Assembly (NCBI RefSeq): GCF_001280065.1
Contig: NZ_LGEA01000025.1
Location: 62,001-126,000 of the forward strand
Direction of reading: 5' to 3'
Source: Streptomyces sp. NRRL B-1140
GTDB taxonomy: Bacteria > Actinomycetota > Actinomycetes > Streptomycetales > Streptomycetaceae
DNA: 64,000 nt
Positions 8,180-16,191 of the stretch are shown here, one piece after another. A program made the translations under genes and the position numbers. The first letter of the stretch is position 1. Each line of letters begins with the position of its first letter. The notes below the pieces were generated by a model. That model ran no database searches. It was not told the origin of the DNA and saw nothing but the letters and a program-made list of their open reading frames with translations.

Positions 8180-8707
8180 ACATTCCGGTCGTCGGCTGAA
8201 ATCCCGTTAATGACGCCGGCGACGGCTGAACCGGATGCCGGGGCCTGGAACCTTTGCGGCCACTTCCTGTGGTCCGTGCTGGACGCATTCGAGGGGGCTC
8301 ACGGCTCCGGCGAGCGCTTTGCGCCGTGTACGTCGACCGCCCGGCCGCGCCCGCATGCCCAAGGCCGGCGCCCGCCGGTGTGCGGAGGTCGCCCGTACTC
8401 ACGTGCTGCCCGGCGTCCCGTGCGCGTGAAGCGGCGCATCGAGAGCTCCGCTGGTCCTGAGGGAAGTGTGGACGCATCGGGCTGAAGTCTTCTAGCCTTG
8501 TCGGCAGACCCATCACGGTCGTCGATGTGACCCGGCAGCGCGGCAGCCATCGACTTCTCCTGTTTCCGAGCTGTTGCCCCCGCTCGGCGTACTGGCCTGC
8601 TGAAGCACACCCGGCGGGCCGAAACGGCGACACCCCGCTACGGCATCGGCGCGGCAGCGCGCGCCCCAAGCCGGCAACCACCTGTTCGGGAAGGGGACTG
8701 CATTGTC
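8180..8707. other. Intergenic region with GH1 remnant and dehydrogenase promoter
   Basis: This 528 bp spacer holds the decayed GH1 fragment (annotated separately) in its left half. The right half (8420-8707) must contain the promoter of the secreted dehydrogenase gene; only its ribosome site (GGAAGGGG before 8708) is clear. No other coding sequence is supportable. Confidence 0.5.
8230..8415 (+). pseudogene. Decayed C-terminal fragment of GH1 beta-glucosidase
   Basis: Three frames in succession spell the conserved GH1 tail. First comes CGHFLWSVLDAFEGAHGSGERF (family form: RGYFxWSLLDNFEWAxGYxxRF, with several key residues lost), then CAVYVDR after a one-base slip, then RMPKAGARRCAEVARTHVLP after a second slip (family form: RTPKxSAxWYAEVARTxxLP). 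No N-terminal part or active-site glutamates remain. It sits just downstream of the LacI-family gene, where cellobiose or glucoside loci of Streptomyces often carry a beta-glucosidase, so a once complete sugar locus has probably eroded. It is too degenerate to encode an enzyme. Confidence 0.75.
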
Positions 8708-11557
8708 ATGCGCATGTTAACCAAGAGGGTCGTGGCCGCGCGCTGGCAGGCCATCGGATCGGCTCTGCTCCTGGTCGCGGCCGCTCTCGTCGCGACCTTG
8801 TCCAGTGCGACCTCCGCCTCGGCGCACCCGATCAACCCCGCCGACTTCCAGCAGGTCCAACTGGCCCGCGGAGTCGCGGAAGTCGGGGAGCCGATGTCGC
8901 TGGCCGTCCTCGCCGACCGGTCGGTGCTGCACACCGCTCGCAACGGGACCCTGCGCCGCACGGATGCGGGCGGCAACACCACGGTGATCGGCAACATCCC
9001 CGTGTACGGGCACGACGAGGACGGCCTCCAGGGCATCGGCATCGACCCGGGTTTCGCGACCAACCGGAACATCTACCTCTACTACGCCCCGCCGCTGTCC
9101 ACACCAGGCGGCGACGCGCCGGCCACCGGCGGCAACTGGTCGGCGTGGCAGGGCGTCAACCGGCTGTCCCGTTTCACCCTCAACGCCGATTTCACGCTCA
9201 ACCAGTCCAGCAAAGTGGACATTCTCGACGTGCCGGCCGACCGCGGTACCTGCTGTCACGCCGGCGGAGACATCGACTTCGACGCGGCAGGCAACCTGTA
9301 CCTGTCCACAGGCGACGACACCAACCCGTTCGAGTCCGCCGGCTATTCCCCGCTCGACGAGCGGACCAACCGCAATCCGGCGTTCGACGCGCAGCGCACC
9401 GCCGCCAACACCAACGACCTGCGCGGCAAGATCCTGCGGATCAAGGTGAACGAGAACGGGTCGTACTCGATCCCGGCAGGCAACCTGTTCCCGCCCGGCA
9501 CGGCCAGGACCCGGCCGGAGATCTACGCGATGGGCTTTCGCAACCCGTTCCGGATGAGCGTGGACAAGGCCACCGGCACCGTCTACGTCGGCGACTACGG
9601 CCCCGACGCCGGCGCCACCTCGGCGCGCGGGCCGCAGGGCCAGGTCGAGTTCAACCGCGTCACGGGCCCCGGCTTCTACGGCTGGCCGTACTGCACCGGC
9701 ACGAACACGAGCTCCGAGACGTACGCGGAGTGGGACTTCGCCACGAACACCGCAGGCCCGAAGTACAACTGCTCGGGCGGCCCGACGAACAACTCCCCCC
9801 GCAACACCGGCTTGAGCACACTGCCCGCCGCCAAGGCCGCCTGGATCCGTTACGGCGGCGACGCCGGCAGCCCGTCGGCGTTCGGCGGCGGCTCGGAGTC
9901 GCCGATGGCGGGCCCGGTGTACCGGTACGACCCCGACGTCAGCTCGCCCACGAAGTTCCCGCAGTCCTTCGACGGGCAGTTCTTCGCCACGGAGTTCGGC
10001 CGCGGCTGGATCAGGCCGATCCACCTCAACGCCGACGGCTCCCCGGGGACCATCGACAGCTTCCCGTGGACCGGCAAGCAGGTGATCGACTCGGCGTTCG
10101 GCCCGGACGGCTCCTACTACGTGCTGGACTACGGCACCGGGTATTACCAAGGCGACCAGAACTCCGCCCTGTACCGCTTCGACTACGTCGGCGTCGGCAA
10201 CCGCGCGCCCACGGCGGTGGCCGGCGCCAACCGGACCTCCGGAGCGGCGCCGTTGACCGTGACCTTCTCCTCGGCCGGCTCGTCCGACCCCGAGGGTGGG
10301 GCGCTGACCTATGCGTGGAGCTTCGGTGACGGCACCAGCTCCACCGCCGCCAACCCGACGAAGACGTACGACACGAACGGCGACTACACGGCCAGGCTGA
10401 CCGTGCGGGACCCGCAGGGTGCCACCGGCACCGCCGATGTGCGGATCACCGTCGGCAACACCGCGCCGACCGTGACCATCGACAGCCCCGACGCGGGGGA
10501 GATCTTCGCCTTCGGCGACACCGTGCCGTTCCGTATCACCGTCACGGACCCGGAGGACGGCACGGTCGACTGCGACAAGGTCAAGCTGACGTACATCGTC
10601 GGTCACGACAGCCACGGCCACCCGGTCACCTCGAAGACCGGCTGCTCCGGCTCGATCACCATCCCGGTCGACGGTGAGCACGACGACGCGGCGAACATCT
10701 TCGGGGTCTTCGACGCCGAGTACACCGACAGCGCCGGGCTCACCACGCACAAGCAGCACATCCTGCAGCCGAAGCACCGGCAAGCCGAGCACTACAAGAC
10801 ATCGTCCGGCATCGCCGTCCTCGACAAGTCCACAGCCGAAGGCGGCAAGTCCGTCGGTGACATCGAGAACGGCGACTGGATCGCATTCGAGCCGTACAAG
10901 CTGAGCAAGGCCACGTCGTTCAGCGCCAGGGTGTCGTCAGCGGGCGCGGGCGGCACGTTGCAGGTTCGGGCCGGCTCACCGACCGGCACCGTCCTCGGCT
11001 CCGCCACGGTCCCGGTCACCGGCTCATGGACGAACTTCACCACCGTGGGCGGCTCGATCTCCGGTGCGCCGGCCGGCACCACGACGCTCTACCTGACCTT
11101 CGCCGGCGGTTCCGGATTCCTCTTCGACGTCGACGCGTTCACCTTTGACACCGGCGGCAGCTCGCCCCCGACCCCCGGCGTGGGGCCGGTCGTGGGGCTC
11201 GCGAACAAGTGCCTGGACGTCCGTGACGGCAGTTCGGCGGACGGGACGGCGGTGCAGATCTCGTCGTGCACGGGTTCGGCGGGGCAGCGGTGGACGGTGG
11301 CGCCGGGGTCGACGGTCAAGGCGCTGGGCAAGTGCCTGGATGTCAGCGGCAACAGCACGGCGGACGGGGCGAAGGTCCAGTTGTGGTCGTGCAACGGTGG
11401 CGCCAACCAGAACTGGCAGGCGTATCCGGACGGGTCGCTGCGGAACCCCCAGGCGGGCAAGTGCCTGGACGTGTCGGGCGCCAGTTCGGCCGACGGCGCC
11501 CTCGTGCACCTGTGGACCTGCCACGGCGGAGCCAACCAGAAGTGGACCCTGCCTTGA
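8708..11557 (+). CDS. Secreted PQQ-type sugar dehydrogenase with PKD, CBM6 and ricin lectin
   Basis: The 949-residue exported protein starts with a Sec-type signal (about 1-42). Residues about 45-490 form a glucose/sorbosone-dehydrogenase six-bladed propeller; diagnostic segments are DEDGLQGIGIDPGFATNRN, NTNDLRGKILRI and RPEIYAMGFRNPFR. A PKD domain (about 500-580), a beta-rich segment, a CBM6-like domain (GDWIAFEPYKL, about 695-815) and a ricin-B lectin (about 825-949) follow. Members of this family oxidise aldoses with PQQ or a related cofactor; here the enzyme would be tethered to polysaccharide. The start follows GGAAGGGG. The lectin is 96% identical in DNA to that of the next gene. Substrate is unknown. 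Confidence 0.88.
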   Translation: MRMLTKRVVAARWQAIGSALLLVAAALVATLSSATSASAHPINPADFQQVQLARGVAEVGEPMSLAVLADRSVLHTARNGTLRRTDAGGNTTVIGNIPVYGHDEDGLQGIGIDPGFATNRNIYLYYAPPLSTPGGDAPATGGNWSAWQGVNRLSRFTLNADFTLNQSSKVDILDVPADRGTCCHAGGDIDFDAAGNLYLSTGDDTNPFESAGYSPLDERTNRNPAFDAQRTAANTNDLRGKILRIKVNENGSYSIPAGNLFPPGTARTRPEIYAMGFRNPFRMSVDKATGTVYVGDYGPDAGATSARGPQGQVEFNRVTGPGFYGWPYCTGTNTSSETYAEWDFATNTAGPKYNCSGGPTNNSPRNTGLSTLPAAKAAWIRYGGDAGSPSAFGGGSESPMAGPVYRYDPDVSSPTKFPQSFDGQFFATEFGRGWIRPIHLNADGSPGTIDSFPWTGKQVIDSAFGPDGSYYVLDYGTGYYQGDQNSALYRFDYVGVGNRAPTAVAGANRTSGAAPLTVTFSSAGSSDPEGGALTYAWSFGDGTSSTAANPTKTYDTNGDYTARLTVRDPQGATGTADVRITVGNTAPTVTIDSPDAGEIFAFGDTVPFRITVTDPEDGTVDCDKVKLTYIVGHDSHGHPVTSKTGCSGSITIPVDGEHDDAANIFGVFDAEYTDSAGLTTHKQHILQPKHRQAEHYKTSSGIAVLDKSTAEGGKSVGDIENGDWIAFEPYKLSKATSFSARVSSAGAGGTLQVRAGSPTGTVLGSATVPVTGSWTNFTTVGGSISGAPAGTTTLYLTFAGGSGFLFDVDAFTFDTGGSSPPTPGVGPVVGLANKCLDVRDGSSADGTAVQISSCTGSAGQRWTVAPGSTVKALGKCLDVSGNSTADGAKVQLWSCNGGANQNWQAYPDGSLRNPQAGKCLDVSGASSADGALVHLWTCHGGANQKWTLP

Positions 11558-13295
11558 TCTCTGTCACCGAGAAGGGAGCGACGGACATGCGCAGACAAGC
11601 CCGAATGCTGCTGGGCGGGGCGGCCACGACACTCGCCGCCCTGGTACTCCTCGCGCAACCCACACCCGTCAGTGCCGCGGACACGCCCTACGACGTCCTC
11701 GTGTTCTCCAAGACGGCCGGTTTCCGGCACGACTCGATCCCGGCGGGGATCCAGGCCATCCGCGACCTCGGCGCGGCGAACAGTTTCACCGTGACGGCCA
11801 CGGAGGACGGCAACCAGTTCACCACCGGCAACCTGAGCCGTTACGAGGCGGTGGTCTTCCTCAACACCACCGGCGACGTCCTGAACGACGCCCAGCAGTC
11901 GGCGTTCCAGTCGTACATCGGATCGGGCGGCGGCTTCGTCGGCGTCCACTCGGCCGCGGACACGGAGTACAACTGGCCGTTCTACGGCGAGTTGGTCGGC
12001 GCCTACTTCGCCTCGCACCCCGCCGTCCAGCGGGCCGACGTCAAGGTGGAGGGGCGGGCGCACGCGGCGACCGCCCCTCTGCCGCAGACCTGGACCCGCA
12101 CCGACGAGTGGTACGACTTCCGGACCAACCCCCGTACCACCGCGCGTGTGCTCACCACGCTGGACGAGTCGTCCTACTCGGGCGGCTCGATGGGCGCCGA
12201 CCACCCGCACAGCTGGTGCAAGACCCACTCGGGGGGCCGGTCCTTCTACACCGGCGGCGGGCACAGCCAGGCGTCGTACGCGGAGCCGGCGTTCCGGGCG
12301 CACCTGCTCGGCGGCATCCGGTACGCGGCGGGCCGGACCAAGGCCGACTGCCGGCCCGAGACCGGCTACACGGCCCTCTACAACGGCTCGACCGCCGGCT
12401 GGTCGCAGGCCGGCCCGGGCGGCTTCACCAACTCGGACGCCACCCTCACCTCGTACGGCGGCCTGGGCATGCTCTGGAACAACGCCCGGCAGTTCACCAA
12501 CTACTCGCTGAAGCTGGACTGGAAGATGCCCGGCGACGACAACTCCGGCGTGATCGTGGGCTTCCCCCCGACGAGCGACCCGCAGTCGGCACTGGACAAA
12601 GGCTACGAGGTCCAGATCGACGCCACCGACGCGCCCGACCGCACGACCGGCTCGATCTACGCCGTCAAGGCCCCGGACACGGCTGCCCGGGACGCGGCGC
12701 TCAACCCACCGGGCGAGTGGAACACCTTCGAGTTGCTGGTGGAGGGGGAGCGGCTCCAGGTCTGGCTCAACGGCGTGAAGATCAACGACTTCACCGACAC
12801 CGACCCCACCCGCTCGCTCGCCGGCCACATCGGCATCCAGAATCACGGCACAGGGGACGACGTGTCGTTCCGCAACATCCGGATCAAGGACCTGGGCGGC
12901 AGCCCGCCACCCACTCCCGGCACGGGTCCGGTCGTGGGGCTGGCGAACAAGTGCCTGGATGTCCGGGGCGGCGGTTCGGCGGACGGGACGGCGGTGCAGA
13001 TCTCGTCGTGCACGGGTTCGGCGGGGCAGCGGTGGACGGTGACGCCGGGGTCGACGGTCAAGGCGCTGGGCAAGTGCCTGGATGTCAGCGGCAACAGCAC
13101 GGCGGACGGGGCGAAGGTCCAGTTGTGGTCCTGCAACGGTGGCGCCAACCAGAACTGGCAGGCGTATCCGGACGGGTCGCTGCGGAACCCCCAGGCGGGC
13201 AAGTGCCTGGACGTGTCGGGAGCCAACTCCTCCGACAACACCCTCGTGCACCTGTGGACCTGCCACGGCGGAGCCAACCAGAAGTGGACCCTGCC
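11186..13295 (+). repeat. Near-identical ricin-lectin coding repeats in adjacent genes
   Basis: Positions 11186-11553 and 12928-13295 (368 bp each, direct, offset 1742 bp, no gaps) differ at only about 15 positions by eye. They encode the C-terminal lectin domains of two neighbouring enzymes whose catalytic parts are unrelated. This indicates recent module copying or gene conversion, and the pair is a substrate for deletion by recombination. Confidence 0.9.
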
Positions 13296-13305
13296 CTTAA
13301 GCTGA
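11587..13305 (+). CDS. Secreted ThuA + DUF1080 (3-keto-glycoside hydrolase-like) + ricin lectin protein
   Basis: 572 residues with a Sec signal ending PTPVSA. Residues about 34-250 are a ThuA domain (YDVLVFSKTAGFRHDSI; FVGVHSAADTEY; GADHPHSWC), a glutamine-amidotransferase-like fold linked to trehalose and keto-sugar metabolism. Residues about 255-430 are a DUF1080 / PF06439 jellyroll (DNSGVIVGFPP, EWNTFELLVEGERLQVWLNG), a family with 3-keto-disaccharide hydrolase members. The last 130 residues are a ricin-B lectin. It begins 29 bp after the sugar dehydrogenase gene with GAAGGGAG before the ATG, so the two are almost certainly co-transcribed. I infer that it acts outside the cell on oxidised sugars; the actual substrate is not known. 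Confidence 0.88.
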   Translation: MRRQARMLLGGAATTLAALVLLAQPTPVSAADTPYDVLVFSKTAGFRHDSIPAGIQAIRDLGAANSFTVTATEDGNQFTTGNLSRYEAVVFLNTTGDVLNDAQQSAFQSYIGSGGGFVGVHSAADTEYNWPFYGELVGAYFASHPAVQRADVKVEGRAHAATAPLPQTWTRTDEWYDFRTNPRTTARVLTTLDESSYSGGSMGADHPHSWCKTHSGGRSFYTGGGHSQASYAEPAFRAHLLGGIRYAAGRTKADCRPETGYTALYNGSTAGWSQAGPGGFTNSDATLTSYGGLGMLWNNARQFTNYSLKLDWKMPGDDNSGVIVGFPPTSDPQSALDKGYEVQIDATDAPDRTTGSIYAVKAPDTAARDAALNPPGEWNTFELLVEGERLQVWLNGVKINDFTDTDPTRSLAGHIGIQNHGTGDDVSFRNIRIKDLGGSPPPTPGTGPVVGLANKCLDVRGGGSADGTAVQISSCTGSAGQRWTVTPGSTVKALGKCLDVSGNSTADGAKVQLWSCNGGANQNWQAYPDGSLRNPQAGKCLDVSGANSSDNTLVHLWTCHGGANQKWTLPLS

Positions 13306-13319
13306 CACGGCACGCTGGA

Positions 13320-13348
13320 AGGGCCACCTCCCACGGGGAGGTGGCCCT
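13320..13348. terminator. Bidirectional terminator hairpin
   Basis: A perfect 13-bp GC-rich stem (AGGGCCACCTCCC and its complement) with a 3-base loop lies exactly between two convergent genes whose stops are at 13305 and 13358. Confidence 0.85.
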
Positions 13349-13357
13349 CTCGTGCGG

Positions 13358-14692
13358 CTATGCTCGCGACCAGCGCTGGTTTGCGCCGTCGTGGCAGCTC
13401 CACACGACGACCGCGGTGCCGCCCGCGGTGCCTGCGCCGTTGACGTCCAGGCACAACCCGCTCTGGCCGTTGCGGATCGTGCCGTTGCTGCTGAAGACCC
13501 ACTGCTGGTTGGCGCCACCGCCGCAGTCCTGGATCTGCACCCGCGTGCCGGCGGCGGCGCCGGCCGGGACGTGCAGGCACTTGCCCAGCACCTGCAACGC
13601 CGCACCGTTCTGGGTGAACTGCTGGTTGGCGTTGCCGTGGCAGTCCCAGATGATCATGGGCGTGCCGTTGGCCGCGTTCGCGCCGTTGACGTCCAGGCAC
13701 CGGCCCGAACCCTCGTTGCGCAGCCGGAAGGCGGCCGGGTTCGGCGGCGGGGTGGGCGTCGTGTCGTCGAACTGGGTGAAGAAGTTCCACACCACCGCCC
13801 GGGTCCACGACCGCTCACCCGGTTCGTAGTCGCCGGCCGATCCGTCGACAGGACCGGGCGTATGACCGGCGTCGAACGCGGCCCATGCCACGGGGTAGCC
13901 GGCGCGGCATCCCGAGTAGGTCGTGACGACATGGGTGAGGCTGCCCCGTGCCGGCTCCGGCGGGTTCTGGGGAGTGCAGCCGTTGTTCCGCACGAACCTG
14001 TCACGCAGGGAACGGCCTGTGGAGATCGGGAGCACCGGGTCCCGCAAGCCGTGCAGTCCGATGTACGCGACCGGCTGGGTCCCGCCGTTGCATCCGCTCA
14101 ACTGCCCGCCCGCGTAGACGGCGACCGCGCGGAACACCGTCGGCCGGGCGCACGCGAGGGCGAAACTCATGCCGCCTCCGTAGCTGAAACCCCCGGCGAA
14201 GCGCTGGTTCGTGTCGACGCACAGGCCCGCCTCGATCTGCCTGAGCATGTCGTCCACGAAGGTCAGGTCCTCGCCGCCTGAGTTGGCCCAGCCGTTCCCG
14301 AGGCCCTGGGGCGCGACGAAGATCGTGCTGTTGTTCGAGAGTGCCCGCAGGCCGTAGTACGACCAGGAGTATCCGCTGGTTCCGCCCGAGTCGACGTCGC
14401 CCGCCGTGCCGCCGTTCCAGTGGAAACCGAAGACCAGGCGGTAGGGGCGGTTGTTGTCGTAGCCGGCGGGCACCCGCAGGATGTAGTTCCGCGTCCTGCC
14501 GCTGCTCTGGATCGAGTGCGGACCACTGGACAGCGTGGGGGACTTGCCGCATCCGGCGCTCGCGGCGACGGAGCGGACCTCGGCGGCGGCGGGCGTCGGC
14601 GAGATGCCGCTGATGCCGACCACGGCGAGCAGGAGCGCGGCGGCCACGGCGATCGGCGTGCGCCATCGGTGACGATTCTTGCCTTGTCGCAT
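13358..14692 (-). CDS. Secreted PHB-depolymerase/feruloyl-esterase-type hydrolase with ricin lectin
   Basis: 444 residues starting at MRQGKNRHRW, with GGAAGGGAG upstream; the longer open frame has no ribosome site. A Sec signal (1-37) is followed by an alpha/beta hydrolase of the LpqC / poly(3-hydroxybutyrate) depolymerase family. The nucleophile Ser170 lies in GGFSYGGGMS, with Asp in LHGLRDPVLP and His in FDAGHTPG as probable partners. A ricin-B lectin occupies about 318-444. In plant-degrading bacteria such proteins are often feruloyl or acetyl-xylan esterases, and the lectin tag plus the adjoining arabinofuranosidase fit that better than storage-polymer hydrolysis. It follows the GH54 gene by 34 bp, probably in one transcript. 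Confidence 0.87.
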   Translation of the reverse strand: MRQGKNRHRWRTPIAVAAALLLAVVGISGISPTPAAAEVRSVAASAGCGKSPTLSSGPHSIQSSGRTRNYILRVPAGYDNNRPYRLVFGFHWNGGTAGDVDSGGTSGYSWSYYGLRALSNNSTIFVAPQGLGNGWANSGGEDLTFVDDMLRQIEAGLCVDTNQRFAGGFSYGGGMSFALACARPTVFRAVAVYAGGQLSGCNGGTQPVAYIGLHGLRDPVLPISTGRSLRDRFVRNNGCTPQNPPEPARGSLTHVVTTYSGCRAGYPVAWAAFDAGHTPGPVDGSAGDYEPGERSWTRAVVWNFFTQFDDTTPTPPPNPAAFRLRNEGSGRCLDVNGANAANGTPMIIWDCHGNANQQFTQNGAALQVLGKCLHVPAGAAAGTRVQIQDCGGGANQQWVFSSNGTIRNGQSGLCLDVNGAGTAGGTAVVVWSCHDGANQRWSRA

Positions 14693-15725
14693 CACGTTTC
14701 TCCCTTCCTTCATGGGTGGAGCGAACTCAGCGGTAGCCGGCGGCGACGATGTTGGCTTGTACCGCGCTCTCGGTCGCTTCGGACGGGTATCCGGACACCA
14801 TCGCGCCCTCGTAGAAGGTGCCGGCGCTGAGGTTCGCGCCGCCGCCCGGCTTGCAGCAGTCGCCACCGCTGCCGAGGATGATGGCGCCCTGCTTCCTCAT
14901 CGGGCTGTAGCCGGGCGGAAGCGCGCCGTCCCAGAGCGTGGTCAGGCTTCCGGTCTGGGCGTTGCCACCCCTGAGCGCGAAACGGCTCGTCCCGTTGTTC
15001 TTCAGCATCGCCGTCACGAACTTGCTGGTGAAGGCCCGCTGGTTGGTGTTCCAGGCCTGGCTGCCGCCGGAATAGAGCCCCCATTCGAGGTCGGCCTGGA
15101 TCCACGGGCCGCTGCCGACGCACCCGCCGAACCAGCACTGGGTGCTGAAGTTGATCGCGTCCATCGCCCCGGCCGCGTCGGCCGCTCGGGTCGTCTCACT
15201 GTTGCCGTAGTCGAAGCAGCAGCCGCCGTTGACATGGGTGCCGTTGGTCACCATGTACATGCCTTCGGGGGCGCTGCCGGTCGGCACGCCGGTCAGGTGG
15301 CCGTCCCGCCAGTAGCTGTTGCCGGGATTGATGTAGAGCGAGTAGGCCTTGCTGCCACCGACTGCCAGCGACTCAGACGTCGCGAGCGCCGGGCGGCTCT
15401 GGCTGGAGCCGGGAACCACACTCGATCCCTGGTACCACAGATCGTTCCCGCGGCCGGACTGGTCGTAGACGACGGTGATGACACAGGTGGTCCCCGCGCA
15501 GAACGAGTCCTGCGTCGACGCGTCGGCGGCGCCACCCGCGCTCAGGACGCCGATGTTCCGGGTCGTGCTGTCGGATGAGCGACGGACCTGGTAGAGCTTG
15601 TAGGCGCCGTAGAGCGCTCGTACGGTGCTGTGGGCGGCGACGCAGGGAGTGCCGCCCGAGGCGTAGATGTCGCATGTGCCCGCGCCGCCCGGCACCGGTG
15701 GATCCGGCGGCGGGGTCGGCGAGTT

Positions 15726-15833
15726 CCACTGCTGGTTGGTGCCGCCGTTGCAGGACCAGAGAATGATCCTGGTTCCGTTGGCGGTGCCACCGGCGTTGGC
15801 GTCGAGGCACAGTCCGGACTGGACGCCGGTGAT
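15726..15833 (-). repeat. Lectin repeat, inverted copy of 28111-28218
   Basis: This 108-bp stretch is the reverse complement of 28111-28218 with a single mismatch seen by eye. Both encode the third lectin repeat (ITGVQSGLCLDANAGG...), in the GH54 gene and in the beta-helix enzyme 12 kb away. Confidence 0.9.
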
Positions 15834-15900
15834 GGTGCCGTTGGGGTTGACGTTCCACTGCTGGTTGTTCTGCCCGTTGCAGTCCCAGACGATGACGGCG

Positions 15901-15961
15901 GTGCCGTTGGTGGTGCCGCGTCCGCTGGCGTCGAGGCACTTGCCGTGCCGTTGGTGGTGCC
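15901..15961. repeat. 17-bp direct repeats at GH54 frameshift
   Basis: GTGCCGTTGGTGGTGCC occurs at 15901-15917 and 15945-15961, a 44-bp period that is not a multiple of three. The reading frame of the GH54 gene changes inside this interval, so slippage or recombination between such repeats probably caused the lesion. Confidence 0.8.
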
Positions 15962-16152
15962 GGGGACGGTCAGGCAGCGGCCGGACTGCACGCCCACGAC
16001 GGGGGCGCTCTGCCCGGGATCGATCGGTGCCGCCACCGCGGTGGCGCCGACGGCGACAAGCGCCAGGGCGGTGCCCAGCGCGGCCGGCCGTCCGTACCGG
16101 CGGGGCCGGGGTATCCGAAACACCATGGCGGTTCCTCACCTGTTCGTAGGGA

Positions 16153-16184
16153 GGGTGCCCGGCGCTCGACCGCGCCGGGCACCC
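16153..16184 (-). terminator. Terminator after the ThuA-dehydrogenase fusion gene
   Basis: Perfect 13-bp stem (GGGTGCCCGGCGC) with a 6-base loop, beginning 8 bp past the stop of the minus-strand gene at 16192 and before the GH54 start at 16126. It separates these two transcription units. Confidence 0.8.
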
Positions 16185-16191
16185 GGACGGG

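Larger units (their letters stand above)
14727..16126 (-). pseudogene. GH54 alpha-L-arabinofuranosidase, frameshifted in N-terminal lectin domain
   Basis: The start (MVFRIPRPRR, signal through AVAAPIDPG) and the first lectin strand VVGVQSGRCLTVPGT are in one frame; the rest of the lectin (GKCLDASGRGTTNGT onward) and the whole GH54 catalytic domain are in another. The shift falls at about 15941-15950, between two 17-bp direct copies 44 bp apart, and about 27 lectin residues expected from relatives are missing. The catalytic domain is otherwise intact, with ADLEWGLYSGG and GSGGDCC fitting the nucleophile and acid/base regions of GH54. The enzyme would release arabinose from arabinoxylan or arabinan. 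Either a real inactivating deletion or an assembly collapse at the repeat is possible. Confidence 0.82.

Noticed and set aside
8210..8485. Intact 91-residue plus-strand gene
   Set aside because: Part of it is one frame of the decayed GH1 tail; conserved motifs continue in the other two frames.
11089..13266. A 725-codon minus-strand open frame
   Set aside because: Antisense to the lectin-tagged dehydrogenase and ThuA genes; its apparent internal repeats mirror the duplicated lectin DNA.
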